Source of the DNA: Micromonospora radicis | Lineage (GTDB): Bacteria > Actinomycetota > Actinomycetes > Mycobacteriales > Micromonosporaceae | DNA: 64,000 nucleotides | Assembly (NCBI RefSeq): GCF_003583405.1 | Contig: NZ_QXEC01000011.1 | Span: 124,001-188,000 of the forward strand | Direction of reading: 5' to 3' | In this document: piece by piece, positions 15,725-24,026 of the stretch | Position numbering within the stretch: position 1 is the stretch's first letter | How the letters are laid out: each line of letters begins with the position of its first letter | Program-made: the position numbers and the translations under genes | Notes under the pieces: model-generated | The model's database searches: none | What the model was told of the DNA's origin: nothing | The model's input: only the letters and a program-made list of their open reading frames with translations

Positions 15725-16747
15725 GTGACGAGCGCGGGAACCTGGAGCGGACGGGCGATCGAGTTGCTCGCGTCGCTGGTCGAGACACTGACTGCGGACC
15801 GCTGGGAGATCAGCGTCCGGTCCGGTGCCCAACCGCTGCCACATCAGAGCAGAAGCCACTACGACATCCCGATCGGGGAGGTCGCGCTCTTCTCCGGTGG
15901 TCTCGACTCCACCGCGTACGTGGCGGAGCGGTCCCTGGTGCCCGCAGGTGACCTGCTCCTCGTCTCCTACTTCGAGCCCAAGTGGAAGGCACCGCAGGAT
16001 GACGTGTTCGGCGCGATCGATCGTTCACGGCGCCGAGGGCTGCCGCGGTTCACGGCGACCCAGCAGGTACGCGCCGGGCGTCCCGGGCTGGAGAAGTCCG
16101 CGCGCACCCGAGGACTTCTCTACGCGGCGACCGCCGTCTTCTTCGCCGCCGTGCACCGCGTGGCACGGGTCGCCGTGCCGGAGAACGGCCAGTTGGCGCT
16201 GAATCCGGCACTGACGCCGGCCCGGGTCGCGGCCTGTTCCACCCGATCGGTGCACCCCTTCACGCTGGGACTTCTCAACGAGGTGATCCGGGAGGTCGGT
16301 GGCGCGGTCGAGGTGGTCAATCCGTACCTGTACCTCACGAAGGGTGAGGTGTGCCGTCGCGCCCTGGGCGCGGGTCTGACGCCGACGACGTTGACCCAGC
16401 AAACGGTGAGTTGTGGTCACGCCTCCAGCAGCCGCCCGAAGCTGCACTGCGGCCACTGCTATCCGTGCCTGATGCGCCATTCCGGGCTCCTCGCGGCGCT
16501 CGGCGACGACGACACGCCGTACTCACAGCGGGTGTGGGACCTGCCGGACCACGACCGGAAGACCGAAGACCGCCGCGCGTTGCATCGCTGGTTGGAGCGC
16601 CGGTTCCAGGTTCGCGACCTCGTCACCGACATGCCGGTGCCGGCCGGCATCGACCTGGCCCCGCTCGTCGCCGTGGTGAATCGGGGGCGGGCGGAGCTGT
16701 CCGCCATGTTCGACAGTCACCGGGAAACTGGCAGGGAGCGGGGGTGA
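15725..16747 (+). CDS. QueC-like (QatC-type) nucleotide-alpha-hydrolase-fold protein, N-terminally truncated
   Basis: A 340-residue PP-loop ATPase relative. LFSGGLDS (SGGLDS at residues 57-62) is the ATP-pyrophosphatase loop. Near the C-terminus SCGH, then LHCGHCYPC, supply the four zinc-binding cysteines of QueC. QueC makes preQ0; longer QueC-like proteins (QatC) belong to the Qat anti-phage system. The frame is open upstream only to 15677, and residues before the GTG (RRQIDLQVQV) still look like family sequence, so the usual ~80-residue N-terminus is missing and the start is uncertain. No other Qat or queuosine gene is nearby. The active site appears intact. Confidence 0.7.
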   Translation: MTSAGTWSGRAIELLASLVETLTADRWEISVRSGAQPLPHQSRSHYDIPIGEVALFSGGLDSTAYVAERSLVPAGDLLLVSYFEPKWKAPQDDVFGAIDRSRRRGLPRFTATQQVRAGRPGLEKSARTRGLLYAATAVFFAAVHRVARVAVPENGQLALNPALTPARVAACSTRSVHPFTLGLLNEVIREVGGAVEVVNPYLYLTKGEVCRRALGAGLTPTTLTQQTVSCGHASSSRPKLHCGHCYPCLMRHSGLLAALGDDDTPYSQRVWDLPDHDRKTEDRRALHRWLERRFQVRDLVTDMPVPAGIDLAPLVAVVNRGRAELSAMFDSHRETGRERG

Positions 16748-16793
16748 CACGCTGGCCTGGCATGGAAACGGCCTGCGGGGGTATGAGCGACAC

Positions 16794-17933
16794 ATGAGGG
16801 CGAGTTTCCGGCTCGGCCGGATCGTGGGCGTACCCGTCGGGGTCAACTGGAGCGTCCTGGTCATCTTCGCGCTGATCTGGTGGGGGCTGTCGGCGAACCT
16901 GTTCCCGGCGTCGTACCCCGGCCGGTCGGTGGTCGCGTACTTCCTCGCGGGTCTGGCGGCGGCCGTGGTCTTCTTCCTGGGCCTGCTCGCCCACGAGGTG
17001 TCACACGCGGTGGTGGCCAAACGCAACGGGTTGGGCGTGGAGGGCATCACCCTGTGGCTCTTCGGCGGCGTCGCCGAGCTGCGCGGGGAGGCCCGTACGC
17101 CCGGCGCGGAGCTGCGCATCGCCGGGGTCGGGCCGCTGGTCAGCCTGATCATCGGGGCGTTCTTCGGGGTGGTCGCGATGGTGCTCAGCCTGGCCGGGGT
17201 GCACGGGCTGTGGCTGGGTGCGATGGCCTGGCTCGGCGGCATCAACCTGCTGCTGGCGCTCTTCAACATCCTGCCGGCGGCACCGCTGGACGGCGGGCGA
17301 CTGCTGCGCGCGGCGGTGTGGAAGGCCACCGGCGACCGGACCCGCGCCTCGGTGGTCGCCGCCCGTGCCGGCTGGATCCTCGGCGTGGTGCTGATCGGGT
17401 TGGGCCTGTGGCGGTTCCTCACCGGCGCCGGCGTGGGTGGGCTCTGGCTGGCGCTGATCGGCTGGTTCCTGATCGGCGCGGCGACGATGGAGGAGCGGCA
17501 GGCCCGGGTGGGCAGCGCGCTGCGCGGGGTACGGGTGGCCGACGTGATGACCCCGCAGCCGCAGACCGCCTCGGGTGAGCTGACCGTCGCCGACTTCGTG
17601 GACAACTACCTCTTCGCGTACCGGCACACGGCGCTGCCGTTGACCGAGGACGGGCGGCCGGTCGGCCTGGTCACCCTCGACCGGGTCCGTGGCGTACCGA
17701 GCGACCAACGCGGCAGCACCACGCTGGAGGCGGTGGCCTGCCGGGCCGACGACCTGGTCCTCGCCTCCCCCGACGAGCAACTCACCGACCTGCTGCCCCG
17801 GCTCAACGAGTGCGCCGACGGGAGGGCGCTGGTGGTCGTCGAGGGCCGCCTGGTCGGCATCGTCTCCCCCAGCGACATCAGCCGCGCCGTCCAGCGCGGC
17901 CACCTCCGCGACCAGGTCACCGCAGCCCGCTAA
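16794..17933 (+). CDS. Site-2 protease family metalloprotease with CBS domains
   Basis: A 379-residue intramembrane zinc protease of the M50/SpoIVFB-like group. HEVSH (residues 67-71) in a hydrophobic segment is the HExxH zinc site, and NILPAAPLDGGR supplies the third ligand (Asp). About six membrane helices fill the first 230 residues. Residues 240-375 hold paired CBS motifs (VADVMTPQPQT, then GIVSPSDISRA) that usually bind adenine nucleotides and may regulate activity. The substrate is unknown; family members cut membrane-bound transcription factors or anti-sigma factors. It stands alone, convergent with the alditol oxidase. Confidence 0.9.
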   Translation: MRASFRLGRIVGVPVGVNWSVLVIFALIWWGLSANLFPASYPGRSVVAYFLAGLAAAVVFFLGLLAHEVSHAVVAKRNGLGVEGITLWLFGGVAELRGEARTPGAELRIAGVGPLVSLIIGAFFGVVAMVLSLAGVHGLWLGAMAWLGGINLLLALFNILPAAPLDGGRLLRAAVWKATGDRTRASVVAARAGWILGVVLIGLGLWRFLTGAGVGGLWLALIGWFLIGAATMEERQARVGSALRGVRVADVMTPQPQTASGELTVADFVDNYLFAYRHTALPLTEDGRPVGLVTLDRVRGVPSDQRGSTTLEAVACRADDLVLASPDEQLTDLLPRLNECADGRALVVVEGRLVGIVSPSDISRAVQRGHLRDQVTAAR

Positions 17934-18021
17934 ACCCACCCCCCACCGCGCCCCACACCCCACCCCGCCCCCCGCGCGGACGGGGAACGCGGGGCGCGGC
18001 GGGGGAAGGGGAAGGGGGGTG

Positions 18022-19257
18022 TCAGCGGGGGAAGAGGTTGGTGAGGTCGTTGGTGTGGAACTTGCCGGTGGGGTCGTGGTGGTGCAGGAGGGCCGCGAAG
18101 TCGGTCCAGCGGGGGTAGGTGGCGGCGATCCGGTCCGGCGCGAGGGTGAAGACCTTGCCCCAGTGCGGGCGGGGGGCGAACGGGGCCAGCGCCCGTTCCA
18201 CCTCGGCCACCACCGGCAGCACCCGGTCCGGGTCGGCGATCCAGGTGAAGTGCACTGCCAGGGTGTCCCGGTCGTACTGCGGACTGAGCCAGAGCTGGTC
18301 GGCGGCGATGGTGCGCAGCTCGCTGGTCTGCGACACCGGGGCGATCAGGTGTGCCACCTCGTCGAGGGCGGCCAGCGCGTCGGCGGCGACGGCGCGGGGC
18401 AGGTGGTACTCGGACTGGAGTTCGTCGCCGCTGCTCGGGGTGAAGCCGAGCCGGAAGTGCGGCAGCCGCTCGTGCCAGGGGCCGGCCACGCCGAGCTGTT
18501 CGGTGCAGTTGGCCGTCGGCATGCCGGGCACCGGATGCCAGGGCCGGTCGGCGGCCGTCGTACCGAGCCAGTCCGCCGGGGGTGGCGGCTGGTCCGCGAG
18601 CTGCTTGCGCCAGACCTGGGTGCCGCGGGTGGAGCGCCAGTCGGTGAAGACACTGACGCTGTACGCGGAACCGAGCGCCTCGTCCAGGGCAGCGCGGGGC
18701 AGGTCGAGGCGGACGTACTGGCGGATGTCGAAGGTGGGCAGCACGTCGAGGGTGAGCCGGGTGACGATGCCGAGCGCGCCGAGCGAGACCACCAGGCCGG
18801 GAAAGTCGGGGCTGCTCCGGTCCACGGTGCGCAGATCCCCGGTGCCGGTGACCAGTTCCAGGCCGGCGACGGCGGTGGCCAGGTTGCCGACGGTGACGCC
18901 GGAGCCGTGGGTGCCGGTGGCGACCGCGCCGGCCACCGAGATGTGCGGCAGCGAGGCGAGGTTGGCCAGGGCGTACCCGCGTTCGTGCAGCCAGGCGGCG
19001 AGGTCGCCGTAGCGCGTCGCGGCCGGCACGTCGACGGTGCGGCGTTGCTCGTCGAGGTGCGCGGTGGCCGGCAGCCCGGCCAGGGTGACCAGGTCGCCGG
19101 TGGTGTCGCCGAGCCGGTTGAAGGAGTGGCCGCTGCCCACCGCCCGGATCCGGTCGCTGCCGGCGACCAGGGCCCGCAGCTCGTCGACGGATGACGGTCG
19201 GTGGTACGCCCGGGCGGAGTACCGGATGTTGCCCGCCCAGTTGCGCTGCGTCGACAC
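18022..19257 (-). CDS. aldO: Alditol oxidase (FAD-dependent)
   Basis: A 411-residue flavoprotein oxidising terminal hydroxyls of alditols such as xylitol and sorbitol with release of hydrogen peroxide. It aligns end to end, from memory, with Streptomyces coelicolor AldO: NWAGNI at the N-terminus, GSGHSFN with His44 as the covalent FAD attachment residue, NLASLPHISVAGAVATGTHG in the FAD domain, SVFTDWR, GMPTANCTEQ, and the PHWGKVF motif near the end. No signal peptide is present, so it is probably cytoplasmic. Convergent with the protease gene across an 88-base G/C-rich gap and divergent from the EF-hand-like gene. Confidence 0.88.
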   Translation of the reverse strand: MSTQRNWAGNIRYSARAYHRPSSVDELRALVAGSDRIRAVGSGHSFNRLGDTTGDLVTLAGLPATAHLDEQRRTVDVPAATRYGDLAAWLHERGYALANLASLPHISVAGAVATGTHGSGVTVGNLATAVAGLELVTGTGDLRTVDRSSPDFPGLVVSLGALGIVTRLTLDVLPTFDIRQYVRLDLPRAALDEALGSAYSVSVFTDWRSTRGTQVWRKQLADQPPPPADWLGTTAADRPWHPVPGMPTANCTEQLGVAGPWHERLPHFRLGFTPSSGDELQSEYHLPRAVAADALAALDEVAHLIAPVSQTSELRTIAADQLWLSPQYDRDTLAVHFTWIADPDRVLPVVAEVERALAPFAPRPHWGKVFTLAPDRIAATYPRWTDFAALLHHHDPTGKFHTNDLTNLFPR

Positions 19258-19317
19258 GCGACCCTCCCTCTTCCGCGCCGACGGTTACCGTCGGCTCCGT
19301 CGGGGAACCCTACGCCG

Positions 19318-19797
19318 ATGAGCAGCTACCGTGATCCCGCCCCACGGGGCGACGTGTACCCCTCCGAGGAGGAGATCGATCCGGGCGGCAGCGGCGTGGA
19401 GCCGGCCAGCGGCCTGGCCGGGGCGTACGCCGGGATGCCGGCGGGTCGGGCGTACGCCGGGATGCCGGCGGGTCGGGCGTACGCCGGGATGCCGGCGGGT
19501 CGGGCGTACGCCGGGATGCCGGCGGGCCAGCCCGGACCGCAGCCGAACCCGACGCCCGGACCGGCGCCGACGCCGGTGCCGACCCCCGGGCCGCCGCCAC
19601 GGGTGACGGGCGGCGCCCGGTCGATCGTCAGCCGGCACCTGGACGGTTCGGTGCAGGTGGTCACCGACTTCGACGGCGACGGGGTGGCCGACGTGGTCCA
19701 GTTCGACCTGGACGGTGACGGGATCCCGGACGTGACCTACATCGACAGTGATCGGGACGGCCAGCTGGACACCGTGCTGCGCACCCCGGCCCACTGA
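19318..19797 (+). CDS. Acidic protein with tandem AYAGMPAGR repeats and Asp-rich EF-hand-like C-terminus
   Basis: A 159-residue soluble protein with no signal peptide or membrane helix. Residues 36-71 are four exact or near-exact copies of a nine-residue unit AYAGMPAGR, followed by a Pro/Thr/Gly linker. The C-terminal ~45 residues contain DFDGDGVADV, DLDGDGIPDV and DSDRDGQLD, three Asp-loops of the calcium-binding EF-hand/dockerin/thrombospondin type. Calcium binding is likely from the loops; the cellular role is unknown. It reads divergently from the alditol oxidase with a 60-base gap. Confidence 0.75.
   Translation: MSSYRDPAPRGDVYPSEEEIDPGGSGVEPASGLAGAYAGMPAGRAYAGMPAGRAYAGMPAGRAYAGMPAGQPGPQPNPTPGPAPTPVPTPGPPPRVTGGARSIVSRHLDGSVQVVTDFDGDGVADVVQFDLDGDGIPDVTYIDSDRDGQLDTVLRTPAH
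19423..19530 (+). repeat. Four 27-bp tandem coding repeats
   Basis: Four units of 27 bases begin at 19423, 19450, 19477 and 19504, each encoding AYAGMPAGR or, in the last unit, AYAGMPAGQ. The first three are identical and the last differs at its 3' end. Such exact units suggest recent slippage or unequal exchange. Confidence 0.95.
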
Positions 19798-19842
19798 CCG
19801 GGCCGGGTCGACGCCGCCACGGGGTTCCGCGCGGCTGCCGGT

Positions 19843-20772
19843 TCAGAGCTGCGGCAGTACCTCGCCGGCGACCAGGTCCAGGTGGTCCAGGTCGGCGAGG
19901 TCGAGCACCTGGAGGTAGGCCCGCTGGCTGCCCACCGCGCGGTACCGGCCGATCTTGTCGACCACCTCGGCGGGAGTGCCGGCGAGCCCGTTCTCGCGCA
20001 GTTCGTCCGCGTCCCAGCCGATCGCGGCGGCCCGCCGGGCCACCTCGGCGTCGTCCTTGCCGCAGCAGAGCACCAGCGCGTTGGACCAGGTCAGCTCGTC
20101 CGGGTTCCGGCCGATCTCCTGGCAGGCGGTCCGGACCCGGGCGAACTGGGTGACCGTGTCGTCGATCGAGACGAACGGCAGGTTGAACTCGTCGGCGTAC
20201 CGGGCGGCGAGCTGCGGGGTCCGCTTCGCACCCATGCCGCCGAGCAGGATCGGCGGGTGCGGCCGCTGCACCGGCTTGGGCAGCGCCGGTGAGTCGCTGA
20301 CCTGGTAGTGGCGGCCGGTGAAGTCGAACGTCTCCCCCGCCGGGGTACGCCACAGGCCGGTGATCACGGCGAGCTGCTCGTCGAGCCGGTCGAAGCGCTC
20401 CTTCAACGCCGGGAACGGGATCCCGTACGCGCTGTGCTCGGTGTCGTACCAGGCGGTGCCGATGCCGAGTTCGACCCGTCCGCCGCTCATCTGGTCGACC
20501 TGCGCGACGGTGATGGCCAGCGGGCCGGGCAGCCGGAACGTCGCGGCGGTCATCAGCGTGCCGAGCCGGATCGAGCGGGTGTCCCGGGCCAGTCCGGCGA
20601 GGGTGGTCCAGGCGTCGGTGGGGCCGGGTTCGCCGCTGACCGCCCCCATCTTGAGGTAGTGGTCGGAGCGGAAGAAGGCCCCGAAGCCGGTCTCCTCGGC
20701 GCGCCGGGCCACGGCGAGCAGGTCGTCGTAGGTCGCGCCCTGCTGGGGTTCGGTGAAGATCCGCAGTTCCAT
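19843..20772 (-). CDS. F420-type LLM-class oxidoreductase
   Basis: A 309-residue luciferase-like TIM-barrel protein (MELRIFTEPQQGATYDDLLA at the start). Conserved family elements are FRSDHYLKMG, SGGRVELGIGTAWYD, PILLGGMGAKRTPQLAARYAD and a C-terminal GTPAEVVDKIGRYRAVGSQ. The set matches the actinobacterial F420-dependent branch rather than bacterial luciferase. It probably uses F420 or FMN to oxidise or reduce a small molecule; the substrate is not evident. No co-transcribed partner; it is divergent from the second amylase. Confidence 0.85.
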   Translation of the reverse strand: MELRIFTEPQQGATYDDLLAVARRAEETGFGAFFRSDHYLKMGAVSGEPGPTDAWTTLAGLARDTRSIRLGTLMTAATFRLPGPLAITVAQVDQMSGGRVELGIGTAWYDTEHSAYGIPFPALKERFDRLDEQLAVITGLWRTPAGETFDFTGRHYQVSDSPALPKPVQRPHPPILLGGMGAKRTPQLAARYADEFNLPFVSIDDTVTQFARVRTACQEIGRNPDELTWSNALVLCCGKDDAEVARRAAAIGWDADELRENGLAGTPAEVVDKIGRYRAVGSQRAYLQVLDLADLDHLDLVAGEVLPQL

Positions 20773-21111
20773 GGGTCGAGCATAGAAAGCTCACCGCCCG
20801 GGCGCCCGGCGACTCGGCCGCGCGATGCGCACCGCCGGTGTGCCGGGCGGTCGGGATGCGCCGACCGCGCCGGCCACAGCCCGCCCTCGGGTGGAGCCGT
20901 CGACCGTTTCGGCCGAAGTGGACGCAAATCCTTGCAGTGTTTTCAGTCATCCGCAAGGGCTTGTTCGCCATCGTACCGACTTGTGAAACAGAGGTTCACA
21001 GGCATCGACGGCGCTGTTACGGTCGCGCAATCACCGCAAGTTCTTGCACAACTTGCAGGAAACCTTGCCATCACCGTTACTGCACCTGACCGTCCCCTGA
21101 GGAGGGCTTCC
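20773..21111 (+). promoter_or_regulatory. Control region of second amylase with CTTGCA repeats
   Basis: The 339-base gap holds no gene. CTTGCAG occurs at 20931-20937 and 21052-21058, CTTGCAC at 21043-21049, CTTGCCA at 21064-21070, and the inverse CCGCAAG at 21034-21040. The dense group just before the start resembles the known MalR operator heptamer. The ribosome site GAGGAGGG (21099-21106) precedes GTG 21112. I could not assign -35/-10 boxes with confidence. Confidence 0.6.
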
Positions 21112-23280
21112 GTGCGCATCCCCCGTCCCCGTGCCGCGATCCCCGCGGCCCTGGCCGCGACGCTGGTCGCGGCCACCCTCACCGCCGTCGCCACCGGTAC
21201 CACCCCCGCCAGCGCGGCCGAGGTACGCGCCAACGGCGACGCCATCGTCCACCTGTTCCAGTGGCGGTGGGACTCCGTCGCCGACGAGTGCGAGTCCAAC
21301 CTCGGCCCGAACGGCTGGGGCGGGGTGCAGGTCTCCCCGCCGCAGGAACACGTGGTGCTGCCCAACGCCGAGGGTGCCACCTACCCGTGGTGGCAGGACT
21401 ACCAGCCGGTGTCGTACCGGCTCGACCAGACTCGGCGGGGCACCAAGACCGAGTTCGTCGACATGGTCGAGCGCTGCCGGGCGCAGGGCGTGAAGATCTA
21501 CGTGGACATGGTGCTCAACCACATGAGCGGCACCGGCTCGGCCGGCAGCGGCCCGGGCAGCGCCGGCACCGTCTACAGCAAGTACAGCTACCCGAACCTG
21601 TTCGACGACGGCTCGGGCGACAGCTACGGCCACGGCGACTTCGCGCCCTGCTACCGGCGGATCAGCAACTGGGGCAACAAACAGGAGGTGCAGGACTGCG
21701 AGCTGCTCGACCTGGCCGACCTCAACACCGCCGACCCCGAGGTACGCCGGAAGATCGCCAAGTACATGAACGCGGTGATCGACCTGGGCGTGGCCGGCTT
21801 CCGGGTGGACGCGGCCAAGCACGTACAGGAGGCACACCTGGCCGACATCATCAGCCGGTTGCGGGACGTGCCGGGCTTCGGGGGCCGGCCGGACCTGTTC
21901 CACGAGGTGTACGGCGACGGCACCATCCCCTACACCGCGTACGCCCCCTACGGCGGGGTGACCAACTTCGACTACCAGCGGGCCGTCTCGTCGGCGTTCC
22001 GCGACGGCAACATCGCCCAGCTGGGCAACCTGCCCAACTACGGCGGCCTGACCGGGCAGCAGGCGGTGGTCTTCGTCGACAACCACGACACCCAGCGGGA
22101 GAACCCGACGCTGACCTACAAGAACGGCGCCCGCTACTACCTGGCGGACACGTTCATGATGGCCCACCCGTACGGTCGGCCCCAGCTGATGTCGAGCTAC
22201 GCGTTCGGCTCGACGCACGGGCAGGGCCCGCCGAGCACCGCCGACGGCACCACCCTGGCCACCGACTGCGCGAGCAGCGCATGGATCTGCGAGCACCGGG
22301 ACGCGGGGGTGGCCGGTATGCCCGGCTTCCGCAACGCGGTCGCCGGCACCGGCGTCGGCTCGGTCGTCACCGACGGCAACGGCCGGTTGGCCTTCGCCCG
22401 CGGTGACCGGGGCTACGCCGCCTTCAACGCCACCGGCAGCACGTGGAGCCGCAGCTTCAGCACCTCGCTGCCGGACGGCCGGTACTGCAACGTGGGCCGG
22501 GGCGCCTACGACCCGGACACCGAGGCCTGCCCAGGCGGCGTGGTGACCGTCTCCGGTGGTGGCTTCGCCGCCGCCATCGCACCGGACCAGGCGCTCGCCC
22601 TGCACGTCGGGGCCCGGCTGGACGGTCCGGCCCCCACCCCGACGGCGAGCCCCACCGGGTCACCGTCGCCGACCGCGAGCCCGTCGCACCCGGCCGGGTC
22701 GACCCGGTTCACCGCGACCGTGACCACCAACCCCGGTCAGGAGGTGTACGTGGTCGGCTCGATCCCGCAGCTCGGCTCGTGGAACCCGGCGAACGGGGTG
22801 AAGCTGTCCACCACGTCGGGCAGCTACCCGACCTGGACCGGGTCGGTCGACGTCCCGGCCGGCACCGCGTTCGAGTGGAAGCTGGTCAAGGTCGGCAACG
22901 GCGCGACGCAGTGGGAGAACGACCCCAACCGCTCCGGCACCGGCGGCACCGCGTTCACCGTGGCCTGGAACCAGCCGGCCGGTGACCCGTCCGGCGCGAC
23001 CACCGTCTCCTTCCGGGCCACCGCCAGCACGGTCCCCGGCCAACACGTCTACGTCGTCGGTGACCTGCCCGCCCTGGGCGGCTGGGATCCGGCCCGGGGC
23101 GTACGGCTGTCGCCGACGGCGTACCCGGTCTGGACCGGCGAGCTGAGCGTGCCGGCCGGCACCACCTTCGCCTACAAGTACGTCAAGCGCACCGACTCCG
23201 GCCAGGTGGTCTGGGAGTCCGGCGCGAACCGTACGGCCACCGTCGGCGGATCGCTGACGCTGACCGACACCTGGCGCTGA
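21112..23280 (+). CDS. Secreted alpha-amylase, GH13 with two CBM20-like starch-binding domains
   Basis: A 722-residue secreted starch hydrolase. Residues 1-38 are a signal peptide. The GH13 catalytic barrel has DMVLNH, GVAGFRVDAAKH (nucleophile Asp), LFHEVYGDG (acid/base Glu) and FVDNHDTQR. After a Thr/Pro/Ser linker at about 505-525 come two consecutive starch-binding modules: the first from FTATVTTNPGQEVYVVGS, the second from VSFRATASTVPGQHVYVVGD, ending with TLTDTWR. The start GTG 21112 is fixed by a strong ribosome site and signal peptide; the long open frame upstream is non-coding. The pair of binding modules suits raw granular starch, unlike the amylase at 9489. Confidence 0.93.
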   Translation: MRIPRPRAAIPAALAATLVAATLTAVATGTTPASAAEVRANGDAIVHLFQWRWDSVADECESNLGPNGWGGVQVSPPQEHVVLPNAEGATYPWWQDYQPVSYRLDQTRRGTKTEFVDMVERCRAQGVKIYVDMVLNHMSGTGSAGSGPGSAGTVYSKYSYPNLFDDGSGDSYGHGDFAPCYRRISNWGNKQEVQDCELLDLADLNTADPEVRRKIAKYMNAVIDLGVAGFRVDAAKHVQEAHLADIISRLRDVPGFGGRPDLFHEVYGDGTIPYTAYAPYGGVTNFDYQRAVSSAFRDGNIAQLGNLPNYGGLTGQQAVVFVDNHDTQRENPTLTYKNGARYYLADTFMMAHPYGRPQLMSSYAFGSTHGQGPPSTADGTTLATDCASSAWICEHRDAGVAGMPGFRNAVAGTGVGSVVTDGNGRLAFARGDRGYAAFNATGSTWSRSFSTSLPDGRYCNVGRGAYDPDTEACPGGVVTVSGGGFAAAIAPDQALALHVGARLDGPAPTPTASPTGSPSPTASPSHPAGSTRFTATVTTNPGQEVYVVGSIPQLGSWNPANGVKLSTTSGSYPTWTGSVDVPAGTAFEWKLVKVGNGATQWENDPNRSGTGGTAFTVAWNQPAGDPSGATTVSFRATASTVPGQHVYVVGDLPALGGWDPARGVRLSPTAYPVWTGELSVPAGTTFAYKYVKRTDSGQVVWESGANRTATVGGSLTLTDTWR

Positions 23281-23294
23281 CCCCCTCGCTGGCG

Positions 23295-23327
23295 CGGCCC
23301 CTCCCGATACCCGATCGGGAGGGGCCG
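23295..23327 (+). terminator. Perfect 14-bp hairpin
   Basis: CGGCCCCTCCCGAT (23295-23308) and its exact complement (23314-23327) enclose ACCCG. It lies between the convergent amylase and ABC permease genes and probably ends both transcripts. Confidence 0.8.
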
Positions 23328-23333
23328 CCCCTC

Positions 23334-24026
23334 TCATGGGGCCGCGCGGCGGATGATGAGGTAGCTGACGGCGGCGAGCGGGACGGCGAGCAGCGCCGGA
23401 TAGCCGACCAGCAGTGCCCCGCCGGACTGGTCGGCGAACCAGCCGCCGATCGCCGGCCACCAGCCCCGCCAGGTGGCGAGGACACCCAGCCCACCGAACC
23501 CGACGATCGCCGCGGCGCTGAGGGTGAGCATGCCGTTGACGCCCCAGCGCTTGAAGACCAGCGCGATGGCGATACCGAGGAGCCCGAGCAGCAGGAACGG
23601 GATGGCGAAGGCGAGGTACCGCAGCACCGGGTTGTCGACCAGCAGCAACGGCAGGCCGAAGAAGGTCAGCTCGATCCCCCAGCCGCCGGTGGCCTCCTCG
23701 ACCACGGCCAGCAGGTAGAGCACCGCCGCGTAGGCGACCGCCTGTGCGCCGAACTGGAGCAGGTTGCCCAGGTAGAAGCTGCGGCGGGAGACGCCCAGTC
23801 CGATGATGAACGGGAAGTCCTGGGTGATCGTGGTGACGCAGGCGACGAGCATCACGATGTAGATGCTGGAGAGGCCACCGGTGACGGGGGCCGGGTCGAC
23901 GTCACCGATCGAGCCGAAGAGCGCCAGGTTGACGAGGAAGCTGAGGGCGAGGATTCCCCAGGGCCAGCCGAACACCAGGGGCCAGGCGACGAACTGGAGC
24001 CGGGCGACCGTCAGGACGCGGTTCAT
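23334..24026 (-). CDS. ABC transporter permease of a YtrA-type operon
   Basis: A 230-residue membrane protein with six predicted hydrophobic segments, no signal peptide and no soluble domain. It begins MNRVLTVARLQFVAWPLVFG and includes the FPFIIGLGVSRRSFYLGN loop seen in permeases paired with YtrA-regulated ATPases. Its ATG overlaps the ATPase stop by four bases, so the two are made together. The transported substrate is unknown; such operons usually respond to cell-envelope-active antibiotics. Confidence 0.75.
   Translation of the reverse strand: MNRVLTVARLQFVAWPLVFGWPWGILALSFLVNLALFGSIGDVDPAPVTGGLSSIYIVMLVACVTTITQDFPFIIGLGVSRRSFYLGNLLQFGAQAVAYAAVLYLLAVVEEATGGWGIELTFFGLPLLLVDNPVLRYLAFAIPFLLLGLLGIAIALVFKRWGVNGMLTLSAAAIVGFGGLGVLATWRGWWPAIGGWFADQSGGALLVGYPALLAVPLAAVSYLIIRRAAP

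Noticed and set aside
19423..19530. Regular 27-bp repeats as a CRISPR array
   Set aside because: The units are directly adjacent with no spacers and lie in frame in a coding region.
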